64,000 nucleotides of DNA, from assembly GCA_033765345.1 (NCBI GenBank), contig JANRIC010000044.1, positions 19,003-83,002 on the forward strand, in the 5' to 3' direction. Position numbers and translations under genes: made by a program. The notes under the pieces are model-generated. The model was not told the DNA's origin. It ran no database searches and saw only the letters and a list, made by a program, of their open reading frames with translations. This document shows positions 43,617-52,774 of this stretch, piece by piece (the stretch's first letter is position 1; every line of letters starts with the position of its first letter). Source of the DNA: JANRIC01 sp033765345. GTDB lineage: Bacteria > Bacteroidota > Bacteroidia > Cytophagales > Microscillaceae.

Positions 43617-44393
43617 ATGAATATGATTCATTTTCATAAATATCAAGGTACTGGCAATGATTTTATCCTGATTGATAATCGTGATTTGTCATTTGATCTG
43701 CAAAATCAGCCCTTAATCCGACATTTATGCCATCGCCGTTTTGGGGTTGGAGCTGACGGTCTAATCTTACTTGAGCACGCACTTGGGTATGACTTTAAGA
43801 TGGTCTATTTCAATGCTGATGGAAGCGAGGGTTCTATGTGTGGCAATGGGGGGCGTTGTACGGTTCGCTTTGCAGAATCGTTAGGGCTTTTTCGCCACAA
43901 AACCCACTTTTTGGCCATAGACGGACCGCACGAAGCTTTTGTCAATGATCAAAAAATATCGCTCAAAATGATTGATGTCAGTGAGATAGAGCAACAAGAG
44001 GCGTATTATTTTCTCAATACCGGCTCACCTCATTATGTGGAATCAGTTCAAGACCTAGAAAATTTCCCTGTTTTTCAACGAGGGAAAGCCATTCGATACA
44101 GTAAACTTTTTGCTGACGAAGGTACGAATGTGAATTTTGTGGAATCTCTGGGGGATCATCAACTATTTGTCAGGACTTATGAAAGAGGTGTAGAAGATGA
44201 AACATTTTCCTGTGGAACAGGCGTGACTGCTTGTGCTTTGGTCTTCCACCAAAAAGGAATGATGTCTCCTATTCGTATCAAAACCCTTGGGGGTGATTTA
44301 GAGGTTTCCTTTGAATATAAAGATGGTGTATATCAGCATATTTTTTTATCAGGCCCCGCAGAAAAAGTTTTCGAGGGTTTTGTTTCCATTTAA
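43617..44393 (+). CDS. dapF: Diaminopimelate epimerase
   Basis: 258 residues from the ATG at 43617; a TTG 42 bp upstream is a poor alternative. KYQGTGNDFILID at the start, the first catalytic Cys75 in SMCGNGGRC and the second Cys199 in SCGTGVTAC are present. It converts LL- to meso-diaminopimelate for lysine and peptidoglycan. Its last codons overlap the convergent cysteine desulfurase gene by 4 bp. Confidence 0.97.
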   Translation: MNMIHFHKYQGTGNDFILIDNRDLSFDLQNQPLIRHLCHRRFGVGADGLILLEHALGYDFKMVYFNADGSEGSMCGNGGRCTVRFAESLGLFRHKTHFLAIDGPHEAFVNDQKISLKMIDVSEIEQQEAYYFLNTGSPHYVESVQDLENFPVFQRGKAIRYSKLFADEGTNVNFVESLGDHQLFVRTYERGVEDETFSCGTGVTACALVFHQKGMMSPIRIKTLGGDLEVSFEYKDGVYQHIFLSGPAEKVFEGFVSI

Positions 44394-45544
44394 GCCTGAG
44401 CAATTTTGTGATTTTGATAGAGTTTTTTCAAAGTATCTACCACATAATCTACTTCGGCTTTGGTATTAAACTTACTAAACGAAAAGCGAATAGTCGCATA
44501 ATCCGAAGGCAGACCTAATGCCTGCAAAACGTGTGAACCCACGTGAGAACCGCTTGTGCAGGCACTTCCTGCGGAAGCAGATATTTGGTGAATATCCAGG
44601 TTAAATACCAGCATTTCGTTGATGTCAGAAGGCGGCAAACTGACGCTGAGTACGGTATAGAGGCTTTTATCTGGGTCAGTACACGCTCCATTAAAGACCA
44701 AACCTTCTATGTTTGCATTCTGAAGCTTTTGAATCATATACTCTTTGATGCCCAGGATATGCAGCCGGTCTGCTTCCATATTTTGGTAAGCTAGTTCAAG
44801 TGCTTTGGTCATTCCCACAATTCCGTAGACATTTTCGGTACCTCCACGCATATTCCTCTCCTGTGAGCCTCCATGAATTAGCGAGGGGATGTTGTAATCT
44901 GAATTGATATAAATCAATCCGATGCCTTTGGGTCCGTGAAATTTATGAGCCGTTCCTGCGATAAAGCCCACCTTAAGTTCGTGTAAGTTAAGAGGGAAAT
45001 GCCCTACAGTTTGTACAGTATCTGAGTGAAAAACAGCCTGATATTCCCGGCAGATTTCTGCAATTGCTTGAATATCATACAGATTACCGATTTCATTGTT
45101 GGCGTGCATCAGTGAAACCAGGGTATTTTTTTGATTCTGAAGAATATGTTTGAGTTGATCTAAATTAAGATTTCCCTGTGAGTCAACTTCCAGCATAGTC
45201 AATTGCACCTTACCGGTCTTGGCCTGATGCTCCAGGGCATGTAATACGGCGTGGTGTTCTAATGGGCTACTCACTGCGTGTTGTATATTCAGTGCCTCGA
45301 TGCTCCCAAAGATGGCCATATTATCCGCTTCTGTGCCTCCGGAGGTAAAAAAAATCTCAGAAGGTGCTGCTCCCAGCAATTCGGCAATTTTTTTTCGGGC
45401 TACTTCTATGGCCGAGCGGGTAGTTCGCCCATGTCCGTGAATAGAAGATGGGTTGCCAAAATGCTCTTGCATATAAGGTAGCATCGCTTCCATGACACTT
45501 TGATCAAGAGGAGTGCTGGCTGCATTGTCAAAATACACACGCAT
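44390..45544 (-). CDS. Cysteine desulfurase (NifS/IscS type)
   Basis: 384 residues. PLP-binding Lys lies in GTAHKFHGPKG, and the active Cys329 is in SAGSACTSGS. FDNAASTPLD and TSGGTEADN are family landmarks. It takes sulfur from cysteine for Fe-S cluster and tRNA thiolation. The long loop around the Cys fits group I (IscS/NifS) enzymes. It follows glmM by 31 bp on the same strand, an unusual pairing that suggests shared transcription only. Confidence 0.93.
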   Translation of the reverse strand: MRVYFDNAASTPLDQSVMEAMLPYMQEHFGNPSSIHGHGRTTRSAIEVARKKIAELLGAAPSEIFFTSGGTEADNMAIFGSIEALNIQHAVSSPLEHHAVLHALEHQAKTGKVQLTMLEVDSQGNLNLDQLKHILQNQKNTLVSLMHANNEIGNLYDIQAIAEICREYQAVFHSDTVQTVGHFPLNLHELKVGFIAGTAHKFHGPKGIGLIYINSDYNIPSLIHGGSQERNMRGGTENVYGIVGMTKALELAYQNMEADRLHILGIKEYMIQKLQNANIEGLVFNGACTDPDKSLYTVLSVSLPPSDINEMLVFNLDIHQISASAGSACTSGSHVGSHVLQALGLPSDYATIRFSFSKFNTKAEVDYVVDTLKKLYQNHKIAQA

Positions 45545-45575
45545 GATTCAGATCGGGGTTTGGGTAATTTTTAGA

Positions 45576-46976
45576 TTAATACGGTTTATCCAGATTGTTT
45601 AGAATTTCTTTGACATCCTGAATGATTTTATTGGCAATATTGTCTGCTGTGGTCAATGAATCGGCTTCCGAATAGATGCGAATGATCGGTTCGGTATTTG
45701 ATTTTCGCAGATGCGCCCAGGAATCCTCGAATTCAATTTTTACACCATCTATGCGATTAATCGGATTGTTCTTGTATTTTTCCTCAATTTGATTCAAGAC
45801 ATAGTCCATATCAATATCGGGTGTAAGCGAAATTTTATTTTTCGAGATTTGGTATTTGGGATAAGAACCCTTGAATTGGGAAACGGGTTTGGCAAAATGA
45901 GCCAAATGACTCAGAAACAAAGCAATACCCACCAAAGCATCTCTTCCATAATGAAGTGTAGGATAAATAACGCCGCCATTGCCTTCTCCACCGATTACGG
46001 CTGAGATTTCCTTCATTTTAGCAACCACGTGTGCCTCACCTACGGCGGAAGCTTCATAAATTTGACCGGCTTTTTGAGTAATATCTTTTAAAGCTCGGGT
46101 AGAGGAAAGATTGGAAACAGTAGCACCGGGTTGATGTTTCAAAACATAATCGGCAATGGCTACCAGGGTATATTCTTCCCCGAACATGGAGCCGTCTTCA
46201 CAGACAAAAGCCAGTCTGTCTACGTCAGGATCAACCACAATCCCTAAATCATAGCCACCTTTCTCTAGCTCGCGGGCAATATCCGTAAGATTTTCGCTGA
46301 GTGGTTCGGGATTGTGAGGGAATAAGCCATTTGGCTCACAGTACAATTCTTTGACTTCTTCAACGCCCAGGGCGGCCAGCAATTTAGGGATGGCTATGCC
46401 TCCGGTAGAGTTGACAGCATCCACGATGACTTTAAATTTTCGTTTCTGAATAGCCTCAAGGTCGGTTAGAGCCAGGTTGAGAATCATTTCTATATGCTTA
46501 TCCAAGTAAGAATTATCCATTTGATAGTGTCCAATTTTTTTGGGTTCTTCAAACTCGAATTCTCCTTGGTCAGCCCAATCCAGTACTTTTTGGCTTTCTT
46601 CCTGAGATAAAAATTCACCCTCGTGATTGAGTAGTTTGAGGGCGTTCCATTGGATAGGATTATGGCTGGCACTGATCATAATGCCCCCACCAGCTTTTTC
46701 AAGGCCAACGGCAATCTCTACGGTTGGGGTGGTTGAAAGCCCTAAATCCAGAATATCAATGCCCATAGCGCGTAGTGTAGAGGATACCAAACTACTTAGC
46801 ATTTCGCCGCTGATGCGAGCATCTCTTCCAAGAATTACTTTTTTTGTGGGAGCTACTTGTCTGATCCATGTACCATAAGCTGCACTAAATCTGACAATAT
46901 CCAGGGGGCTGAGGGTTTCTCCGTTTTTTCCGCCAAGAGTGCCTCTGATTCCTGAAATTGATTTAATTAAAGTCAT
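45576..46976 (-). CDS. glmM: Phosphoglucosamine mutase (phosphohexomutase)
   Basis: 466 residues. The phosphoserine loop ISASHNP gives catalytic Ser104; DPDVDRL is the metal loop, GEGNGGVIYP the sugar-binding loop and RKSNTEPI the phosphate loop. It interconverts glucosamine-6-P and glucosamine-1-P for UDP-GlcNAc. The GEGNGG sugar loop differs from phosphomannomutase and fits GlmM, though dual activity cannot be excluded. Confidence 0.88.
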   Translation of the reverse strand: MTLIKSISGIRGTLGGKNGETLSPLDIVRFSAAYGTWIRQVAPTKKVILGRDARISGEMLSSLVSSTLRAMGIDILDLGLSTTPTVEIAVGLEKAGGGIMISASHNPIQWNALKLLNHEGEFLSQEESQKVLDWADQGEFEFEEPKKIGHYQMDNSYLDKHIEMILNLALTDLEAIQKRKFKVIVDAVNSTGGIAIPKLLAALGVEEVKELYCEPNGLFPHNPEPLSENLTDIARELEKGGYDLGIVVDPDVDRLAFVCEDGSMFGEEYTLVAIADYVLKHQPGATVSNLSSTRALKDITQKAGQIYEASAVGEAHVVAKMKEISAVIGGEGNGGVIYPTLHYGRDALVGIALFLSHLAHFAKPVSQFKGSYPKYQISKNKISLTPDIDMDYVLNQIEEKYKNNPINRIDGVKIEFEDSWAHLRKSNTEPIIRIYSEADSLTTADNIANKIIQDVKEILNNLDKPY

Positions 46977-47026
46977 TATAAAAAACCGGTAAAGGTTAGA
47001 TTAAGTATTCACAATTTTTTAAGATC

Positions 47027-47034
47027 GCAAATAT
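47027..47034 (-). promoter_or_regulatory. -7 box of the glmM operon
   Basis: CAAATATA on the plus strand reads TATATTTG on the minus strand, a full match, 50 bp before the ATG at 46976. Confidence 0.45.
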
Positions 47035-47222
47035 ACATAATTAGCTGTGCATTTTTGCGATGCCTGGCTAATTTATCCTATTTTATACCCAGATTAAAGT
47101 GATTTGCCTGATTTTCTTGATTGATTAGCTTGATTATTAATGATTTAAGAGCTAAAACTTCGGAAAACCACTTCGGTTTGAGTATATAGTCTTATATGTG
47201 TGATTGTAAGGCGTTTAAACTT

Positions 47223-47435
47223 TTATTTGGCAGCAGAAATTTTATCTAAATCGGTGTTTTCGCAGCTTCCTACGGCTTTTCCACAGACTCCACAGGTGAT
47301 CCCGTCAGCAGCTAGGGCTGCACTTTGGGAGGCACAGGTACCTTGCAAAGGCTTTCCTTTAAATATTAGACCCAGACTTAAAAAAAGGGCGAATATCCCC
47401 ATGGCACCAATTGCCAGCATTATGGTTAGTATCAT
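47223..47435 (-). CDS. Small Cys-rich membrane protein, NqrM-like (DUF539)
   Basis: 70 residues. One membrane helix (about 2-24) is followed by IFKGKPLQGTCAS and three further Cys (GVCGKAVGSCEN region). NqrM is a small one-helix protein with four Cys that delivers iron to the Na+-NQR complex. The IFKxKPLQGxC motif fits, so this is a likely relative. No nqr or apbE gene lies in the window. An opposite-strand frame over the same DNA was rejected because it has no such features. Confidence 0.6.
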   Translation of the reverse strand: MILTIMLAIGAMGIFALFLSLGLIFKGKPLQGTCASQSAALAADGITCGVCGKAVGSCENTDLDKISAAK

Positions 47436-47862
47436 ATTAGTTTATTTTTTGCCAGAATATCTATTACAAAAACAAGGGGGTGGCTCAAATAGTTTATTTA
47501 GGGCAAATTTAGCTTACTTAGTTTCAAACTACAATGCTGAATACAAGGAATTATTAAAATAATATTTTGTTTTTTTAAATTTTCTAAGTTACTTGCCTCG
47601 AGAATTCCAGCCCATAAGACATTAATCAGTTATATGTCATTTTTCCTTTTCTCGATAGAAAAATAGCTTCTGTATCTGAAGAGAACTTTAGTCAGGATTT
47701 TAAACAAAAAACTACCATGACAAAAGCAATGCTGATAGATAGTTATGTGTATGCAAGCCAGCATCATTTTGCTTTTGGAATCTTCTATTCCCTATCCAAA
47801 GTTTTTTGTGAGCTAAAAACTCAAAAAATCAGTAAATTACAGCGCATAAAACTTGAAACAAA
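47436..47862. other. Intergenic region with a possible small coupled ORF
   Basis: The last 146 bp form a 49-codon frame (47717-47866) whose TGA overlaps the next gene's ATG as ATGA. The remaining 280 bp hold only AT-rich sequence without a clear promoter box. Confidence 0.35.
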
Positions 47863-47866
47863 ATGA
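47717..47866 (+). CDS. Possible 49-residue ORF coupled to the Rpn gene
   Basis: ATG at 47717 opens 49 codons ending at TGA 47864-47866, which overlaps the following ATG (47863) by the classic ATGA coupling arrangement. The protein begins MTKAMLIDSYVYASQHHF and ends in a basic stretch (KISKLQRIKLETK). No family is recognised and no promoter is evident. It may be a real leader or small gene, or chance. Confidence 0.25.
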   Translation: MTKAMLIDSYVYASQHHFAFGIFYSLSKVFCELKTQKISKLQRIKLETK

Positions 47867-48837
47867 TTATTGCCAACCCAATTTATGATGTAGTTTTCAA
47901 ACGACTCATGGAAAATGACAAAGTTGCCAAGTTTTTTATTGGGACACTCTTAGAACAAACTATTGAAGCAGTTGAAGTAAAACCACAAGAATATACCTAC
48001 AAAGGTGAACTCGAGACACCCCAAGGCATCCAAGCAGCCGAAGAACGCATACGCGAAAGATTTTCTATTTGGGTCTATCGCCTTGACTTCATAGCGACTA
48101 TTCGCACCGAAACAGGCGAACTCAAAAAAGTACTGATCGAAATTCAGAAAGCCAAAAATCCCATCGACTTAATGCGTTTTCGCAATTATTTAGCAGAACA
48201 GTACAAAAAAGAGGATAAAATTAACCACGAAAATATCGTTTTACCTATTACCACCATTTACATTCTGGGCTTTAAATTGCCTGAAATAGAAAGTCCTTGC
48301 ATCAGGGTTAAACGTGATTACATTGATCTTATCCATAAAACTACATTAACACAAAAAAGTGATTTTGTCGAGAAGCTCACACACGATTGTTTTGTGGTGC
48401 AAGTAGAACGCATCACCGACCGCTATCAAACGCGTCTGGATAAACTTTTGAGTGTTTTTGAGCAACGTAATTTTACAGATGACAAGGAAATCACCAAAGA
48501 TTTTATCCACAATCCAGATATAGACGAGTTGAAAACCATGACAGATATTCTACACTATGTGGGCACAGACCCCCAAGAACGTAAACAAATAGAAATAGAA
48601 CAAGAGGCACGAAGAACTATTGATGCCATGTTGGAGGACTATCAAAAGAAATTAGCTGAAAAAGATAAAACCTTGAATGAACAACAACAAACCCTGAATG
48701 AGCAACAACAAGCCTTGAATGAGCAACAACAAACCCTGAATGAGCAACAACAAACCCTGAATGAGCAACAACAAAATTTGAATGAAAAAGACAAACTCAT
48801 TGAAGAATTATTGAAAAAACTGAACGAACAGAAGTAA
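47863..48837 (+). CDS. Rpn-type / PD-(D/E)XK nuclease-fold transposase-like protein with heptad repeats
   Basis: 324 residues. MIIANPIYDVVFKRLMEN at the start and VYRLDFIATI ... VLIEIQKAKN in the middle give the D and E-x-Q/K residues of a PD-(D/E)XK fold, as in Rpn recombination-promoting nucleases and a common Bacteroidota family. The C-terminus (residues 270-304) has five perfect heptads of (T/A)LNEQQQ and then a charged coiled coil. No inverted repeats or target duplication were seen around it, so it is not shown to be mobile. Activity is inferred only. Confidence 0.8.
   Translation: MIIANPIYDVVFKRLMENDKVAKFFIGTLLEQTIEAVEVKPQEYTYKGELETPQGIQAAEERIRERFSIWVYRLDFIATIRTETGELKKVLIEIQKAKNPIDLMRFRNYLAEQYKKEDKINHENIVLPITTIYILGFKLPEIESPCIRVKRDYIDLIHKTTLTQKSDFVEKLTHDCFVVQVERITDRYQTRLDKLLSVFEQRNFTDDKEITKDFIHNPDIDELKTMTDILHYVGTDPQERKQIEIEQEARRTIDAMLEDYQKKLAEKDKTLNEQQQTLNEQQQALNEQQQTLNEQQQTLNEQQQNLNEKDKLIEELLKKLNEQK
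48670..48774 (+). repeat. In-frame 21-bp tandem repeat, five units
   Basis: Five consecutive units encode TLNEQQQ (once ALNEQQQ). Units differ by a few silent changes. The period equals one coiled-coil heptad, so unit loss or gain keeps the frame and register. Confidence 0.95.
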
Positions 48838-49018
48838 AAACGGCATTTAACGTAGCATTGGCAAATTGATGCTCTAGTTTTAGAAATTTTAAAATAAAAA
48901 AGAAAATATTTTCTGTGGCAAACAAAAGAATGTTAGTCAATATCTTTTAAATATGTGACCGGATCATTTTTGCATCCGAATCACAACATCAATTTATATC
49001 ATTAAAACACTTACCATA

Positions 49019-49975
49019 ATGAATTTCTGGTCGATATTTTTTAGTATAATCTTGGCTGCTTGGATTGCCTTTGGTTCATATACATTCACTTGCAAATACA
49101 TGGAACTATGTGAAAGTCCAATAGTTGAAAAACTCGAGCCAACTGTAAAAACTGAAGAAGTAAAACCCAAACCGAAAGACAGCCTTGCCAAAGAAGAGGC
49201 TATAAAACCAGAAGGGTTAAAAGTATTGTATAAAGAAAAAACCTTGCTGGAGTCAGAGGATAATTATACTTTCCAAAGTGAAGGGCTTCTGGATTTATCT
49301 CCGAAGGTAATTGCATTGCACGAATCTCTACAGGATTTCCTGAAAAAAAATCCTGATAAACAACTCAAAATCACGGGGCAATACTTCAAAGATGAAAATA
49401 ATCCGACCAAATTTGATAACCTCGGTTTAGCCCGTGCCGACCAAATCGCACAAACCCTGATCAAAGAAGGCGTGAATGCCCAACAGGTGCTAACCTACAT
49501 AGAAACAAAAGATCAGCTGCCCTTGCTGGATAAAAAATATTATGGAGGAGCTACCCTAGAAATCATAGACAAACCCATAGCCAAAATAGAGGAAAAGAAA
49601 AGAGAAGAGCCTTTCAAACTAAGTAAAGAGGAAGAAAATCTGATTTTCAGCAAACAAAATGTCTATTTTGACCTGGCTAGCAGCTATGCAACCATCAATG
49701 AAGCATACATTCAGTTATTGATCAAATATCTCAAATCAAATCCATCTGCCCGGGTAAAAATTGACGGTCATACGGACTCGCTGGGGGATAAAGCAAAAAA
49801 TGTAACCCTGAGTCAACAAAGAGCAGAAAATGTCAAAAACCAACTTATACAACGTGGTATCGACAGCAAGAAGCTGATTACCAAAGGGGAAGGACAAAAT
49901 AAACCCGTGGCTGATAACAATACAGAAGCCGGTAGAAGTAAAAATCGAAGAGTTGAAATCATTATACAAAAATAA
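49019..49975 (+). CDS. OmpA-family protein with one membrane helix
   Basis: 318 residues. An N-terminal hydrophobic helix (about 4-22) anchors or exports it. A Lys/Glu-rich linker follows, then a degenerate OmpA-like domain (about 95-185) and a complete OmpA domain (about 205-318) with VYFDLASSYATIN, KIDGHTDSLGDKAKN and SKNRRVEI. OmpA domains bind peptidoglycan, so it should link an envelope component to the wall. It is 16 bp upstream of the coiled-coil/HhH gene. Confidence 0.85.
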   Translation: MNFWSIFFSIILAAWIAFGSYTFTCKYMELCESPIVEKLEPTVKTEEVKPKPKDSLAKEEAIKPEGLKVLYKEKTLLESEDNYTFQSEGLLDLSPKVIALHESLQDFLKKNPDKQLKITGQYFKDENNPTKFDNLGLARADQIAQTLIKEGVNAQQVLTYIETKDQLPLLDKKYYGGATLEIIDKPIAKIEEKKREEPFKLSKEEENLIFSKQNVYFDLASSYATINEAYIQLLIKYLKSNPSARVKIDGHTDSLGDKAKNVTLSQQRAENVKNQLIQRGIDSKKLITKGEGQNKPVADNNTEAGRSKNRRVEIIIQK

Positions 49976-49991
49976 AATTCAATAAAAAACT

Positions 49992-50984
49992 ATGACATTC
50001 ACAAGTGCAATTATTATATCTGCATTGTTTTTATTGGTTTCGGCTATCCTTGGAGGGATTATCATCTATTTTTTGATGAACCCCACAATCAAAAAGCTTC
50101 GAAACGAACTTCATACTCTACAAGAAGAATTCCGAGCCTTTCGCATTCTTTGTGAAGAAAAACAAAAAGAATTACAGGGGCAAATCGAGAACCGAGACCA
50201 AAAACTGCTAGAAGCCCAGGAGGCCTATGAGGCACTCACCCGAGAACACGAAAGACTCCACCAAGAACACAGCACCCTCCAACTGGACTTGCTTAATCTG
50301 CAGAAAGAACACGCTGATCTTCAGCAAAATTTTGCTCAAACCAGTGCCAAACTCGCCGACACACAAAAAGACCTCCAGCAATCTCAGGCTGATTATTACA
50401 AGTTGCAAGGCAGCTATGATCGCCTAGGTCAGGAGTCAGATGTGTTGGAAGGCAGATTTGGTGGTTTACAAATTGATTTGAATGAAGCCTTAAACGAAAA
50501 TGAAAAACTTCGAGATCAATACACTGCATTGCAACAAAGCTGTGATGAAAACCAACTTCAACTTAAAAATCAAGTCTCCAACAAGGAGCAAGAACTCCTA
50601 AACCTCCAAAATACCATCGCAGGATTGAAAAAAGAGCTTGGCGAAGAGCAGGAAGAATCCGACAAATATGCCAAGAAGCTTCAGGAACTTGAAAAAATCC
50701 GTGAAAGAGCCAAAGCATTTGATTACACCAATATGGGGGTAGCGCGTGAAGAAGAAAAAGACGACCTAAAGCTAATCAAAGGTATCGGACCTTTTATAGA
50801 AGAAAAACTAAACGCACTGGGAATCTTTACTTTTGCACAAATTGCCAGGTTTAATGAAAATGATATTGAACAAGTGACTGATGCCATCGAGTTTTTCCCA
50901 GGTAGAATAGAACGTGACCACTGGATTGATCAGGCAATTGAATTTGAAAAAGAAAAAAATAACCGAGAAGGATTGAGGGGTTAA
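49992..50984 (+). CDS. Membrane-anchored coiled-coil protein with C-terminal HhH-type domain
   Basis: 330 residues. An N-terminal membrane helix (about 7-29) precedes a long coiled coil (about 35-240). The last 70 residues (DDLKLIKGIGPFIEEKLNALGI) form a helix-hairpin-helix-type fold often appended to membrane or ribosomal proteins in Bacteroidota and sometimes called predicted flap-endonuclease-like. GIGPFIEEKL is the hairpin. It ends at a strong terminator. With the OmpA gene it forms a two-gene envelope unit of unknown function. Confidence 0.8.
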   Translation: MTFTSAIIISALFLLVSAILGGIIIYFLMNPTIKKLRNELHTLQEEFRAFRILCEEKQKELQGQIENRDQKLLEAQEAYEALTREHERLHQEHSTLQLDLLNLQKEHADLQQNFAQTSAKLADTQKDLQQSQADYYKLQGSYDRLGQESDVLEGRFGGLQIDLNEALNENEKLRDQYTALQQSCDENQLQLKNQVSNKEQELLNLQNTIAGLKKELGEEQEESDKYAKKLQELEKIRERAKAFDYTNMGVAREEEKDDLKLIKGIGPFIEEKLNALGIFTFAQIARFNENDIEQVTDAIEFFPGRIERDHWIDQAIEFEKEKNNREGLRG

Positions 50985-51020
50985 TCTAACCCTGATTCGT
51001 TCGGGCAAACACTTTATGCT

Positions 51021-51051
51021 GCGGTTGGTATTTTTGCCAACCGCTTTTTTT
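51021..51051 (+). terminator. Intrinsic terminator of the OmpA-HhH unit
   Basis: GCGGTTGG (51021-51028) pairs with CCAACCGC (51037-51044), followed by seven T. Confidence 0.92.
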
Positions 51052-51237
51052 GATACACAGGGCTAAACTCCTGCCCCATTATTCAGATTTTGAGGTTATA
51101 TACCTCCTTCTGATGATTTACCGAAAAAGTACTTCTGTTTTCTCGAGGTTGTATTTTAGGATTTAGCACATCGTAACATCTTGATATTTAAAAGAATCAA
51201 TCATCTTGACTTCAGACAATGGACTATTGCCTGAACA

Positions 51238-52302
51238 CTACTTGCCTCCTTGCTCAAAAATCAGCTTTCTTAATTCTGGGTTTTTGCCGAATTTCCAAAC
51301 CAGACCATCCACGTAATAGTGGTAAATCACGACCATCGTGAAGGGTACAAAAAGTAGCATCAGTACCTTATTTTGATAATACAAACCGTAAATCTCTAGA
51401 ATACCCACTATCAATCCATAAGCCAGGGATACGGCAAACCATTTGAGGGCGATTTTTTTGATGGTAGGAAAGCGTTTTTGTTGGTAATGCATCATCCAGC
51501 CCTGATACTGGATGTCGTGGTAGGCCGTTTCAAGGGCTTCTGCGACCAAAAACGGCGTAGCTGTCGCAAAAAATATAAAATAATGTGTGCCCAAAGCACA
51601 ACTTAAAAACATCATCTTGGGTAAATTAATCGGCTCGCCCACCACCAACAGCCATGCCTGGCGCGCCAGCCACAGTGCCAGCACTACCAAAAAAACACCC
51701 CAGATCAACTCCGGCAAGAAATCAGGCAAATTGGGAAACCAGGCCTTGATATTGCCATAAATGGTGATATAACCCTTGTTTTCTTGTCCGGTATAATCAT
51801 TAAAAAAACAAGCGATCATCCCTAGATAAAAAACTCCAAAGTCGAGTTGATTGTCGTATTTTTGGGTATCCCGATGAAGGTTTTTATAGGCTTTCAAAAA
51901 GCCATAATGCTGCCGAATGATGTGATAACTCCCAAAAATCGCTGCAAAAAGAATCAATTCATTTTCATAACCTGCCAGCGAAATCAACAGCCCCACCACA
52001 ATAAATAAAACCAGCCCCCAGGTATGTAGAAATCTGCGTTGACGAAACTCTTCGCCGTCCAAATGGGTACGTGAAAACGTCTGAAAAATATGCGGATGAT
52101 CAAAAATCGCCGTGAAAAAAAAGTAAGTGATCAAAATGGAATTTCCCCCCATAATGAGCTTAAAATGATGCGCTACCTGATACACGCCCCAAAACATAAA
52201 TGTAAACACACAACTCCCCATAAAAAAGAATAGGTCATAACGCGGGCTGACAATCCAGCGCATCGGGAATTGGGTCTGGGTGCTGAGGGTGTTTGTATTC
52301 AT
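51238..52302 (-). CDS. Hypothetical multispan membrane protein
   Basis: 354 residues with about nine to ten hydrophobic helices. Conserved-looking His-rich motifs occur inside or at membrane borders: FDHPHIFQTFSRTH, SYHIIRQHYGF, YHDIQYQGWMMHYQQ and YHYYVDGLVWKF. Such paired His motifs recall membrane-bound metal enzymes, but no named family is recognised and the role is open. The gene stands alone, divergent from the third toxin-antitoxin module. Confidence 0.75.
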   Translation of the reverse strand: MNTNTLSTQTQFPMRWIVSPRYDLFFFMGSCVFTFMFWGVYQVAHHFKLIMGGNSILITYFFFTAIFDHPHIFQTFSRTHLDGEEFRQRRFLHTWGLVLFIVVGLLISLAGYENELILFAAIFGSYHIIRQHYGFLKAYKNLHRDTQKYDNQLDFGVFYLGMIACFFNDYTGQENKGYITIYGNIKAWFPNLPDFLPELIWGVFLVVLALWLARQAWLLVVGEPINLPKMMFLSCALGTHYFIFFATATPFLVAEALETAYHDIQYQGWMMHYQQKRFPTIKKIALKWFAVSLAYGLIVGILEIYGLYYQNKVLMLLFVPFTMVVIYHYYVDGLVWKFGKNPELRKLIFEQGGK

Positions 52303-52462
52303 CGTGTTTTATTCAAACTAATTGGGTATTTGTCTAAAAATAGGTGATTTTGGGTTATTATGCAAAAATTTTATATTTCCTGTTTTCATAGTACGGATTT
52401 CACATAAGCTCCATTGAGTATCCTTTGGGCTGTTTGGAAGCCGAAATAGAGAGGTTAATTCA

Positions 52463-52493
52463 TTGGAAAGATTTGTATTTTTAACTATCTTTA
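52463..52493 (+). promoter_or_regulatory. Candidate promoter of toxin-antitoxin module 3
   Basis: TTGG (52463-52466), a 19-nt spacer and TATCTTTA (52486-52493). Spacing is ideal; each box has one mismatch to consensus. The ATG follows at 52521. Confidence 0.45.
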
Positions 52494-52520
52494 CAGGATA
52501 TTTTACAGCATCTTGCAATA

Positions 52521-52772
52521 ATGAGATTAACTATTGAAATTAATAATGTAGATGAATTATCATTCATCCGAGAATTACTCAGAAAATTACAAATACCTAT
52601 TCTTTCAAGCGATCAAGCTTTATCCGATATTAACATTCAAGATACTGCTAAAACAATTGCCTTGATGGAAAAAATTGCTGAAAGGGGTACCTATACCCAA
52701 GATATCCTTGATCCCAAGGAGTGGCAAAGAGACATTCGTCAAAATCGTGATTTACCATTTAGAGAGGATTAA
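52521..52772 (+). CDS. Putative antitoxin of a PIN-toxin pair (module 3)
   Basis: 83 residues. It starts MRLTIEINNVDELSFIRELL, a short strand-helix typical of small antitoxins, and ends with the charged tail WQRDIRQNRDLPFRED. It stops 2 bp before the PIN-domain gene. The family is not recognised. Its order, size and spacing give the antitoxin call. It shows no clear similarity to the module 1 antitoxin beyond layout. Confidence 0.72.
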   Translation: MRLTIEINNVDELSFIRELLRKLQIPILSSDQALSDINIQDTAKTIALMEKIAERGTYTQDILDPKEWQRDIRQNRDLPFRED

Positions 52773-52774
52773 AT

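Noticed and set aside
47200..47562. 120-codon plus-strand frame over the NqrM-like gene
   Set aside because: It lacks any feature, while the minus-strand frame has a membrane helix and the IFKxKPLQGxC motif.
47863..48837. The Rpn-type gene as part of an insertion sequence
   Set aside because: No terminal inverted repeats or target-site duplication could be found around it.
52318..52518. 66-codon minus-strand frame before the third toxin-antitoxin module
   Set aside because: It covers the likely promoter of the module, has no features and no promoter of its own.
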